64,000 nucleotides of DNA from Micromonospora phaseoli (GTDB lineage Bacteria; Actinomycetota; Actinomycetes; Mycobacteriales; Micromonosporaceae): NCBI RefSeq assembly GCF_900109115.1, contig NZ_FNYV01000004.1, positions 434,001-498,000 of the forward strand. The letters run 5' to 3'. A program made the position numbers and the translations under genes. The notes beneath the pieces were generated by a model. It worked only from the letters and a program-made list of their open reading frames with translations. It was not told where the DNA came from and made no database searches. Positions 37,992 to 45,962 of this stretch are shown one piece after another (the first letter of the stretch is position 1; each line of letters begins with the position of its first letter).

Positions 37992-39275
37992 GCCCGCCCG
38001 CGCCGGCACCCCCGTGCCGCCGGCGGCGGGCGGACGAGCCGCACGGACCAGGAACAGAGTCGGCAGCAGGAGCAGCGGTACGACCAGCAGCGCCCGCAGC
38101 GTGCCCACCTGGTCGCCGAGCAGGCCCAGCAGCGGTGGCCCGGCCAGGAACGCGGTGTAGCCGATCACCGCGACCACGCTGACCCGTACGTGGGCGTGTT
38201 CCTCCTCGTCGGCGGCGGCGCTCATGCCCACCGGGAAACCGAGCGAGGCACCGATGCCCCACAGCGCGACGCCGACCACCGCGACCGGGCCGGAGCCGGC
38301 GAGCACCGCCAGGCCGGCACCGACGACGGCGAGCAGGATGGTCGTGGTCAGCACCGGCCCCCGGCCCCACCGGTCCAGCGCCACCGTGCCGAGGGTGCGG
38401 CCCAGCGTCATGCCGACCACGAAGACACCGAAGACCGCCGCGCCGGCCGCCTCGCTGAAGCCGTAGCCGTCGATGAAGGCCACCGCGAGCCAGTCGTTGG
38501 CGCTGCCCTCGGCGAACGCCGCCGCCAGCACCAGCAGGCCGATGAGCAGGGTGCGGGGTTCCCGCCAGGCGGTCAGCAGCCGGCCCCGGCGCGCGGCGGC
38601 GCTGCCGGCGGCCTCCGGCGCGGCGGGCAGGAATGCGCGCGCCCCGAGCAGGGTGCCGCCGAGCACCACCGCCGCCAGCACGCCGAGATGTGCGCCCACC
38701 GGCAGCCCCAACCGGGCGGCGCCCGCGCCGAGGCCGGCGCCCGCCACCGAGCCGAGACTCCAGGCGGCATGGAACCGGGGCATCACGGTCCAGCCGAGCC
38801 GACGTTCGACGGCGGCGCCCTCGATGTTCATCGCGACGTCGCAACTGCCGGAGCCGTAACCGAGGGCGAACAGGCCCAACGCCACCCCCGGCAACGAACC
38901 GGCGACCCCGGCCGACAGCCCGGCGACGGTCAGCCCGAGCGCGACCAGCAGGGTGGACAGCGCCACCGCGCGGGTCGCACCGAGCCGCTGGGTGACCAGC
39001 CCCGCGGTGGGCATGGCGAGGATCGCACCGACGGACATGGCGAGCAGGAGCAGACCGAGGCGGCCGGGGCTGAGCTCCAGGCCGTCGCGGATCGCGGGCA
39101 CCCGGGAGAACCAGGTGGCCACAGCCAGCCCGTTGAGCGCGAACACCACGGCGACGCCGTTGCGGGCGGCCAGCACCCCCGGCGCTGGACCCAGGCTGGT
39201 CGACGGGGTGGTGGGGGCGGTGACGGCGGGATCCACGTACGTTCCGGTCCTCTCTTCGGGCACTGACACGATCAC
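37971..39275 (-). CDS. MFS transporter
   Basis: Integral membrane transporter of about 434 residues with twelve predicted helices, beginning its first helix at GVAVVFALNGLAVATWFSRVPAIRDG. The pattern (LGLLLLAMSVGAILAMPTAGLVTQRLG; GSGSCDVAMNIEGAAVERRLG) matches the YbjJ-like MFS subgroup. The substrate is unknown, although the divergent LacI regulator suggests a sugar or related metabolite. The start is uncertain: GTG codons at 39275, 39269, 39263 and 39236 are all in frame. Confidence 0.85.
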   Translation of the reverse strand: MIVSVPEERTGTYVDPAVTAPTTPSTSLGPAPGVLAARNGVAVVFALNGLAVATWFSRVPAIRDGLELSPGRLGLLLLAMSVGAILAMPTAGLVTQRLGATRAVALSTLLVALGLTVAGLSAGVAGSLPGVALGLFALGYGSGSCDVAMNIEGAAVERRLGWTVMPRFHAAWSLGSVAGAGLGAGAARLGLPVGAHLGVLAAVVLGGTLLGARAFLPAAPEAAGSAAARRGRLLTAWREPRTLLIGLLVLAAAFAEGSANDWLAVAFIDGYGFSEAAGAAVFGVFVVGMTLGRTLGTVALDRWGRGPVLTTTILLAVVGAGLAVLAGSGPVAVVGVALWGIGASLGFPVGMSAAADEEEHAHVRVSVVAVIGYTAFLAGPPLLGLLGDQVGTLRALLVVPLLLLPTLFLVRAARPPAAGGTGVPARAGSANPDA

Positions 39276-39280
39276 ACACC

Positions 39281-39294
39281 TGGGAGCGCTACCA
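39281..39294. promoter_or_regulatory. LacI-type operator between MFS and LacI genes
   Basis: TGGGAGCGCTACCA, a 14-base palindrome with one mismatched pair and a central CG step, typical of LacI/GalR operators (GAGCGCTC-type core). It lies in the 118-bp divergent region, just upstream of the MFS start, and is probably bound by the adjacent LacI-family protein. Confidence 0.65.
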
Positions 39295-39393
39295 CCACAA
39301 TCCATCTCGGGCCTTACCGTCCATCGCCGGGGGCGGCATGATGCGGATGGGCACCCGCCACTCCGGCGAGTGCCAGCTGACGGGGAGAGAATC

Positions 39394-40374
39394 ATGACGA
39401 CGGCACGCCGGCCGGCAACCCTGGACGACGTCGCCCGCGCCGCCGGGGTGTCCCGCTCCACGGCGTCACGGGTCATCGCGGGTACGGGCTTCGCCTCCGT
39501 GACCGCGCGGCAGCGGGTACGGACAGCGGCTGACCTGCTCGGCTACGTGCCGAATCCGGCGGCCCGGGCTCTGGTGCACGGCACCGGGGTACGGCTGCTG
39601 GTGGCGGTGGCGGGCCCCGGCCCGGCCGTCCTCGACGACCCCTACGTCGACCAGGCGGTGGCCGCGGTGGCACGGGCCTGCGCGCCGCACGATCTGGGGG
39701 TCGCGGTGCAGTGGCTGCCGCTGGACGCGCCGGAGCGGCTGACCCAGCTGACCGACGACCGGGGCGTGGCTGGCCTGGTCCTGCTCAACACGACCGCGGC
39801 ACTGCTGGGCCTGGTGCCACGGCGACTGCACGGCCGGGCGGTGTCGATCGGCATCGGCTCGGCCACGGTGCCGTCGGTGGACATCGACAACGGCGGCGGC
39901 ACCGCGGCCATCGTCCGTCACCTGTACGCCACCGGACGTCGACGGATCGCGATGGTGACCGGCCCGCGCTGGCTGGCCTGCGCCAACCGCTCGCGGCAGG
40001 CGTACCGGGGGCTGCTGGGCGACGCCGGCCTGCCGGCTCGGGAGGTGGTCGGAGACTTCAGCGCGGCCCGGGGGGACGCCGCCGCCCGGGAGGTGCTGCG
40101 ACGCTGGCCGGACACCGACGCGATCGTCGGGGTCAGCGACGCGACCGCGCTGGGAGTGATCGGCCGGCTGCGCGCCGACGGCATCCGGGTGCCCGAGGAC
40201 GTCGCGGTGACCGGATTCGACGACATCCCACTGGCCTCGACGGTGGCGCTGACCACCGCCAGCCATCCGGTACGTCAGATCATCACCGCGGCCGCGACCA
40301 TGGTGCTGGAGCGACGTCCGGCACCGGCGACGACCGTCTTCCCGTCAGCGCTGGTCCTTCGCGAGAGCGCTTGA
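39394..40374 (+). CDS. LacI-family transcriptional regulator
   Basis: Repressor-type regulator of 326 residues. The N-terminal helix-turn-helix with hinge reads TLDDVARAAGVSRSTASRVIAGTGFASVTARQR (VSRSTASRVI recognition helix). The periplasmic-binding-like domain follows, ending with the usual PEDVAVTGFDDIPLASTVALTTASHPVRQI. It is divergent from the MFS transporter with a palindromic operator between them. The effector is probably a sugar-like molecule. ATG start preceded by GGGGAGAGA. Confidence 0.91.
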   Translation: MTTARRPATLDDVARAAGVSRSTASRVIAGTGFASVTARQRVRTAADLLGYVPNPAARALVHGTGVRLLVAVAGPGPAVLDDPYVDQAVAAVARACAPHDLGVAVQWLPLDAPERLTQLTDDRGVAGLVLLNTTAALLGLVPRRLHGRAVSIGIGSATVPSVDIDNGGGTAAIVRHLYATGRRRIAMVTGPRWLACANRSRQAYRGLLGDAGLPAREVVGDFSAARGDAAAREVLRRWPDTDAIVGVSDATALGVIGRLRADGIRVPEDVAVTGFDDIPLASTVALTTASHPVRQIITAAATMVLERRPAPATTVFPSALVLRESA

Positions 40375-40390
40375 CGCGTCGGCGAACACC

Positions 40391-40957
<567 letters not shown>

Positions 40958-41003
40958 TCAGGCACGCCCGTGACGTCCAGACGCCTACCCGCCACGGCCC
41001 ACG

Positions 41004-41017
41004 CGCCCGGTCGGGCG
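41004..41017 (-). terminator. short hairpin after the Nudix gene
   Basis: CGCCCG-GT-CGGGCG, a six-bp stem directly after the stop at 41020 on the minus strand; weak but well placed. Confidence 0.4.
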
Positions 41018-41019
41018 AT

Positions 41020-41454
41020 TCAGCCGGCCGCGGCCAGCGCGGTGAGACGGGAGTGCTCCGGCGAGCCGAGGAATCGGGTCAGCACCTCCACCGTGCCGGG
41101 TGTGTAGGGGCGCCCGTCGAGGATCTCGGCGGGCGGAAGGAAGAGCAGGGCGGCACCCTCGCCGAGGACCACGTCCCGCTGCCCGGCCCGCGTCGCGGCG
41201 CAGAAGTAGTGCTTGACCCGGCCCTGTTCGGGCACCTCCTGGCGGGCGAACGCCCGCAGCCCGTCCGTCGCCACCCGCAGCCCGGTCTCCTCGTACAGCT
41301 CGCGCACGGCGGTCTGCGCGGGGGTCTCCCCCGGTTCCCCGTGCCCGCCTGGGAGTCCCCACACGTCCGGGTGGTAACGGGCGTGGGAGTCGCGTAGCTG
41401 CATCAGCAGCCGTCCGCGCCGGTCGACCAACAGCACGCAGGAAACCGGCACCAT
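41020..41454 (-). CDS. Nudix hydrolase
   Basis: Nucleoside-diphosphate-linked pyrophosphohydrolase of 144 residues. The full Nudix box is present: GGHGEPGETPAQTAVRELYE followed by ETGL, fitting Gx5Ex7REUxEExGU. The N-terminus VSCVLLVDRRGRLLMQLRDS and phrase HPDVWGLPGG resemble MutT-like enzymes acting on nucleotides or sugar nucleotides. Substrate unknown. ATG at 41454 is the best start; earlier in-frame codons would add an unconserved tail. Confidence 0.9.
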   Translation of the reverse strand: MVPVSCVLLVDRRGRLLMQLRDSHARYHPDVWGLPGGHGEPGETPAQTAVRELYEETGLRVATDGLRAFARQEVPEQGRVKHYFCAATRAGQRDVVLGEGAALLFLPPAEILDGRPYTPGTVEVLTRFLGSPEHSRLTALAAAG

Positions 41455-41637
41455 GTCGGGCAGCCTATCCGCCGCCTCTGCCGCGCCCCCGATGGAAATC
41501 CTGGTCAACCTTTCAGAATATCGATTTCCGCGGTTGTCGACCTCGGCCGAATGTGACTGGCCACCGGTAAGATCGGCGACTTGCATGTGACTGATCGCTG
41601 ACTGATGGCTCCGGCGGTAAGAGCACACACTGGGCCC

Positions 41638-42471
41638 ATGAATACGGGGTTCGGGCGCATCAGGGCACTCCGCGGCGCGGTGTGTCTTGCGCTAGTGGCG
41701 GCCCTTTCCGGCTGCATGCAGTTCAATGCCGGCCTGACCGTCAACGCCGACGACACGGTCAGCGGCCAGCTCCTGCTGACCGCGGCGCGCAACGTGCTGA
41801 CCGCGAACAACAGGCCGGTCGAGACCGGCTTCGCCGAGCTGAGGCAGAACATCCCGGCGCTACCGGCCGGCCCGGAGACCAAGTACGAGGATGCCACGCA
41901 CTTCGGTTCACTGATCAACTACCGGAACGTGCCGCTCGACCAATTCGACAGCGAAAGCCTGAGTATCGTCCGCGATGGCGATCGCTACGTGTTCACCCTC
42001 CCGCTGGATCCAAAGAGGTACGGCGGGAAAGTGGCCGAGCAGGATCCGGAAAATCAAGCACGATTCATGTTGCTGATGTCGTTCGAGATCGCCGTGACCT
42101 TCCCGGGCCGCGTCCTCGACGCAAGCACCGGCGGTCAGGTGAACGACCGGACGGTCACCTGGCGAGTCAAGCCCAACGAGCAGAAGCCCGTCGAACTGCG
42201 GGCCGTCGCCGAGGCCCCACCCCGGCCGTCCGCAGCCGCCGGAGCGGACACCGGCGGTGGGTTTCCGTGGCTGCTGGTCGTCGGCGGCACGGTGGCCCTG
42301 CTGCTCGTCGCGGTGCTGGTCGTACTCCTGCTGCGCCGGCCGCGCACCAGCACGGCGGGCGACCCGGCCCCGGACAGCGCCTCAGCCCAAGGCGGCCGGC
42401 CGACGCCCGCAACGCCGGCCGGCGGCACCACGCCGGCCACCACGAATCCCGGCCCGCCGGGTGTCGGCTGA
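41638..42471 (+). CDS. LppM-domain membrane lipoprotein
   Basis: Exported lipoprotein of 277 residues. The signal peptide ends in a lipobox (AALSGC, Cys at about 26). The extracytoplasmic part (FNAGLTVNADDTVSGQLLLT onward) matches the LppM domain known from mycobacterial LppM. A C-terminal transmembrane helix (FPWLLVVGGTVALLLVAVLVVLLLRR, about 205-230) and a Pro/Thr/Ala-rich cytoplasmic tail follow. It precedes the contractile-injection locus on the same strand with an 86-base gap, so it may be part of it, but LppM proteins also occur alone. Confidence 0.85.
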   Translation: MNTGFGRIRALRGAVCLALVAALSGCMQFNAGLTVNADDTVSGQLLLTAARNVLTANNRPVETGFAELRQNIPALPAGPETKYEDATHFGSLINYRNVPLDQFDSESLSIVRDGDRYVFTLPLDPKRYGGKVAEQDPENQARFMLLMSFEIAVTFPGRVLDASTGGQVNDRTVTWRVKPNEQKPVELRAVAEAPPRPSAAAGADTGGGFPWLLVVGGTVALLLVAVLVVLLLRRPRTSTAGDPAPDSASAQGGRPTPATPAGGTTPATTNPGPPGVG

Positions 42472-42557
42472 CCAGCCGACTGGCGTCGCCCGCCCGGGGC
42501 GGACGACACCTCACCACACCACACCTCGCACCACGCGAAATCGAAGGGAGATCGGCC

Positions 42558-42893
42558 ATGAACGATCTCTTCAGCTGGGCGGCCCTGGGCAGTCTCACCG
42601 GCGCGAGCGCCGCGACGCTGCTCACCACCAACGTCATCGGCGGACTGATCGGCCCGAGCGCCGACAAGGCCCGCAAGTGGATCGCGCTGGGCATCGCGCT
42701 CGCGCTGTCGTACCTCACCGCGGGCTTCGCCACGGACGCGGGCGCCGAAAAGTGGATCATCGCCTTCTTCAACGGGCTGGTCATCTTCTCCGCCGCGCTC
42801 GGCGTCAACCAGCTGCCGCCCGGCAACCGGCAGGCGACGCCGATCCAGTTGGCTCAGGGCAACGAGCCCCGATTCATCCGATCCTGGGCCTGA
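42558..42893 (+). CDS. small integral membrane protein upstream of the injection system
   Basis: Protein of 111 residues starting MNDLFSWAALGSLTGASAATLLTTNVIGGLIG. Three hydrophobic stretches (about 8-30, 42-58, 66-85) suggest a three-helix membrane protein. I do not recognise a family. GGGAG ribosome site; 13 bases before the next membrane-protein gene, with which it is almost certainly cotranscribed. Its size and helical hairpins recall a small pore or holin-like protein, but that is speculation from form alone. Confidence 0.75.
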   Translation: MNDLFSWAALGSLTGASAATLLTTNVIGGLIGPSADKARKWIALGIALALSYLTAGFATDAGAEKWIIAFFNGLVIFSAALGVNQLPPGNRQATPIQLAQGNEPRFIRSWA

Positions 42894-42906
42894 GAGGACC
42901 ACCGTC

Positions 42907-43515
42907 ATGGTCTTCGGGATCATCAGCGCCGCCGTCCACGTCGCCGCGGGCGCCGTGCTCGGCCAGCTCGCCGGCGGCACCGTCGGGCTACTCGTCGGCG
43001 CGGGGATCGGCCTGCTCGTCGGCGCCGTCTTCGGCTGGGCCATCACCTCGGCCCAGGTCTACGCGGCCGACTTCCGCGGCGTCTTCCTCTTCGTCGTGGA
43101 CCACACCTGGAGCCTGCTGAACACCATCGTCGGCGCGGCCTACCTCGCGCTGCACCTGGTCTTCGGTCACTCGCTGGACCGGGCCACCTCCCGGCACAGC
43201 TGCCGGGTCAGCGTGCTCGAGGGGGTCTCGCCCCGCTACGCCACCACCCTCGGCACCGTCTGCGCCGGCTCCAGCGCAAGCATCCAGCGGCACGAGGACG
43301 TGCACATCTTCCAGGCCCGTCTGCTCGGTCCGCTCTACATTCCGCTGGTCGTGGCCAACTACGTGCTGTTCACCATCGCGCCGGTCTGGCTGCTGTACCA
43401 CGACCACGCGGGCGCACCGATCAACCGGTTCACCCGATACTTCGAGATCGGCGTCTACCCGCACGTGTGGAACGAGGCCATCGCGTACCGGATCCAGGGG
43501 ACGCCGCCGCGATGA
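42907..43515 (+). CDS. multi-pass membrane protein with glycine-zipper start and HEDVH motif
   Basis: Protein of 202 residues. The N-terminal 45 residues are rich in small residues and glycine repeats (AVLGQLAGGTVGLLVGAGIG) and form one or two membrane helices. Another helix lies near 70-90 (LLNTIVGAAYLALHLVF). The soluble part has IQRHEDVHIFQARLLGPLYIP, containing an HExxH-type sequence seen in zinc metalloproteases, then two more hydrophobic segments. Homologues annotated only as hypothetical are likely. Its stop overlaps the ATG of the next injection-system gene, tying it to the locus. Confidence 0.75.
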   Translation: MVFGIISAAVHVAAGAVLGQLAGGTVGLLVGAGIGLLVGAVFGWAITSAQVYAADFRGVFLFVVDHTWSLLNTIVGAAYLALHLVFGHSLDRATSRHSCRVSVLEGVSPRYATTLGTVCAGSSASIQRHEDVHIFQARLLGPLYIPLVVANYVLFTIAPVWLLYHDHAGAPINRFTRYFEIGVYPHVWNEAIAYRIQGTPPR

Positions 43516-44201
43516 CCGGTCACGGTCCGATCGAGGCGGCCACCGCCGAGCTGGCGGCGTGGCTGGCCGGGGCGGCGGGTGACGCCGTCCCGGTCGGCCC
43601 GCCCCGGCCCGACGCCGATCCGGGCCGGCTGACCCTGTGGCCGCTCGAACTCCGGCCGGCCCGGCAGACCCGGGGCAGCGGCGGTCCGGAGCCGTACCGG
43701 CTCGTGGTGCGCTACCTGCTCGCCGCCGGCGGGCCGGACGCCCTCGCGGCGCTGGACCGGGTCCTCGTCGCGGCCACCGCCGCGAGCGGGCGCACGCTCG
43801 CGCTGGAGGCCGGTGATCCGGCGCTGTGGGCGGCCTTCGGGGCACCGCCCCGGCCGTCGCTGCTGATCGACGTACCCGTGCAGGTGACCCACCCGAGCCA
43901 GCCGGCCGCACCGGTGCTGCACCCGCTGCGACTGCGGCAGCTGGACATGCTGACCCTGGACGGTCGCGTGGTCGGCCCAGCCGAGCAGCCGCTCGCGGCG
44001 ATGCGCGTCGAGGTCATCGGCCAGCCGTACGCGACACAGACCGACCCGGCGGGCCGCTTCCGGGTCGTCGGCGTGCCCCACGACCCGGAGCACCCCGGGC
44101 CTGTCCGGCTTCGACTCACCGGTCGGGGACAGGTGCTCACCGCCGAGGTCGACCCCGCCGACCCCGACATCGTCATCGTCTGCACGCCACCGACCCGCTG
44201 A
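43512..44201 (+). CDS. Pvc16/DUF4255-like injection-system protein with C-terminal beta-sandwich
   Basis: Protein of 229 residues. The first 130 residues resemble the DUF4255/Pvc16-type cap or tail-terminator proteins of contractile injection systems (LTLWPLELRPARQTRG, YRLVVRYLLAAGG, LLIDVPVQVTHPS). The second part, DGRVVGPAEQPLAAMRVEVIGQ then TDPAGRFRVVGVPHD, matches a carboxypeptidase-regulatory-like beta-sandwich. Position directly before the sheath gene supports a structural role. ATG overlaps the preceding stop (ATGA). Family assignment is moderate. Confidence 0.68.
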   Translation: MTGHGPIEAATAELAAWLAGAAGDAVPVGPPRPDADPGRLTLWPLELRPARQTRGSGGPEPYRLVVRYLLAAGGPDALAALDRVLVAATAASGRTLALEAGDPALWAAFGAPPRPSLLIDVPVQVTHPSQPAAPVLHPLRLRQLDMLTLDGRVVGPAEQPLAAMRVEVIGQPYATQTDPAGRFRVVGVPHDPEHPGPVRLRLTGRGQVLTAEVDPADPDIVIVCTPPTR

Positions 44202-44230
44202 TCCGCTGACCGACCCGTACGGGAGGACCG

Positions 44231-45481
44231 ATGCCCACCTACTTCTCACCCGGCATCTACGTCGAGGAGGTGCCAAGTGGTGCCCGGCCGATCGGACCGG
44301 TCGGCACCAGCACCGCCGCCTTCGTCGGCGTCGCGCCGGACCGCACCGCCCATCTCGGCGAGGCCCTCGCCGTGAACAACTGGACCGACTTCCTGCGGCT
44401 GTACGCCGACGGCGACCAGTTGGAGAGCACCCCGTTGGCCCGGGCCGTCTTCGGATTCCTCGACAACGGCGGCACCCGCTGCTGGGTGGTCAACGTCGGC
44501 GAGGGCGGTTCGATCTCCGGCACCGGACGCCAACGTGGCGGGTTGAGCCTGCTCGAAGCGGTCGACGAGATCTCCATCCTGGCCGCGCCCGGCTTCCACG
44601 ACCCGGTCTCCCACGAGGCCCTGCTGAGCATGGCCGAGCGCACCCGCACGATGGTCGCCATCTGCGACCCGGCGCCGGACATCGACGACGTCTCCACCCT
44701 GACCCGGGTCGCCACGCCCGGCTCGGGCCGGCCGCCGAAGCCGAGCGACGCCGACGCCGACGCGGCTCCCGCCGCCGGCGGCGGATCGGGCTCGGGCTCC
44801 GGCAGCGGCCCGGTGTCGCACCGGCCCCGGCAGTCCGACTTCGGCGCCCTGTACTACCCCTGGCTGCGGGTCCGTGACCCGTTGAGCGGGGAACTGGTCC
44901 TCACCCCGCCGAGCGGGCACCTCGCCGGCATCTGGGCCCGCACGGACGCCCTGCGGGGAGTGCACAAGGCACCCGCCAACGAGCCGGTACGCGGCGCGGT
45001 CGACCTGGGCCACCTGGTCACCCGCGCCGAGCACGACGTGCTCAACCCCAAGGGCGTCAACGTCATCCGCTACTTCCCCGGCGAGGGAATACGGGTCTGG
45101 GGCGCGCGTACCCTCGCCGCCGAGGCCAGCGAGTGGCGTTACCTCAACGTCCGGCGGCTCTCCATCGCCATCGAGCAGGCCATCGCCAACGGCACCCGGT
45201 GGATGGTGTTCGAGCCGAACGACTACACGCTGTGGCGTTCGATCCGCCGTGACGTCGGCGCCTTCCTCACCCGGGTGTGGCGCGACGGCGCGCTGCTGGG
45301 GCGTACACCCGAGGAGGCGTTCTTCGTCAAGTGCGACGAGGAGACCAACCCGGCCGACGTACGCGACGCCGGGATGGTGGTCGCCCACATCGGCATCGCC
45401 GTGGTCAAACCCGCGGAGTTCGTGGTGTTCAAGCTGAGCCAGTGGGCCGGCGGCACCGAGACCGAGACGATTGGAGGCTGA
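44231..45481 (+). CDS. contractile sheath protein (phage tail sheath family)
   Basis: Sheath subunit of a contractile injection system, 416 residues; it polymerises around the inner tube and contracts to drive it forward. The N-terminus PTYFSPGIYVEEVPSGARPI is the classical sheath start, followed by GVGTSTAAFVG-like sequence. The C-terminal subtilisin-like sheath domain has GVNVIRYFPGEGIRVWGART and RYLNVRRLSIAIEQAI-like segments. A Gly/Ser-rich linker (about residues 177-200) splits the protein. Only one sheath gene is present. GGGAGG ribosome site. Confidence 0.94.
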   Translation: MPTYFSPGIYVEEVPSGARPIGPVGTSTAAFVGVAPDRTAHLGEALAVNNWTDFLRLYADGDQLESTPLARAVFGFLDNGGTRCWVVNVGEGGSISGTGRQRGGLSLLEAVDEISILAAPGFHDPVSHEALLSMAERTRTMVAICDPAPDIDDVSTLTRVATPGSGRPPKPSDADADAAPAAGGGSGSGSGSGPVSHRPRQSDFGALYYPWLRVRDPLSGELVLTPPSGHLAGIWARTDALRGVHKAPANEPVRGAVDLGHLVTRAEHDVLNPKGVNVIRYFPGEGIRVWGARTLAAEASEWRYLNVRRLSIAIEQAIANGTRWMVFEPNDYTLWRSIRRDVGAFLTRVWRDGALLGRTPEEAFFVKCDEETNPADVRDAGMVVAHIGIAVVKPAEFVVFKLSQWAGGTETETIGG

Positions 45482-45482
45482 C

Positions 45483-45962
45483 ATGCCGACCACGGCCACT
45501 CCGCAGCCGGGCGCCCCGGTCGACCCGTACCGGGCGTACAACTTCAAGCTGCTGGTCAACGGTGTGACGAACGGCCATTTCACCGAGGTCAGCGGACTGG
45601 AGGTGAACATCCCCGCGGTGCCGTACCGGGAGCAGGGCAACGACCGCATCCGGATGGTCCCCGGCCAGGTCGAGTACGGGCCGGTCACCCTGCACTTCGG
45701 CCTCACCGCGTCGCGGGAGCTGTGGGACTGGGTACACGCGGTCGCCCGGGGCACGGTCAACCGTCGCAACGTCTCGGTGGTGCTGCTCGACGCCGCCGGC
45801 ACGGCCGAGGTGCTGCGCTGGAACCTGATCAACGCCTGGCCGACCAACTGGCGGGGCGCCCATCTGAACACGCTCGGACAGGAGATCGCCATCGCGGCAC
45901 TGACGCTGCGCTACGAGAGCCTGGAACTGGAGGCCGGTGGTGCCGCGCCGACGCCCGCGTAG
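45483..45962 (+). CDS. contractile injection system inner tube protein
   Basis: Tube subunit of 159 residues (phage T4 gp19-like, Hcp fold). Characteristic phrases are DPYRAYNFKLLVNGVTNGHF, TEVSGLEVNIPAVPYREQG and the C-terminal LGQEIAIAALTLRYESLEL. It starts two bases after the sheath stop, the order seen in eCIS loci. Known eCIS loci usually hold two tube genes; this is the only one here. Confidence 0.92.
   Translation: MPTTATPQPGAPVDPYRAYNFKLLVNGVTNGHFTEVSGLEVNIPAVPYREQGNDRIRMVPGQVEYGPVTLHFGLTASRELWDWVHAVARGTVNRRNVSVVLLDAAGTAEVLRWNLINAWPTNWRGAHLNTLGQEIAIAALTLRYESLELEAGGAAPTPA

Noticed and set aside
41638..42471. LppM lipoprotein as a certain component of the injection system
   Set aside because: It is on the same strand but separated by 86 bases and belongs to a family that also occurs alone; kept as a separate gene.
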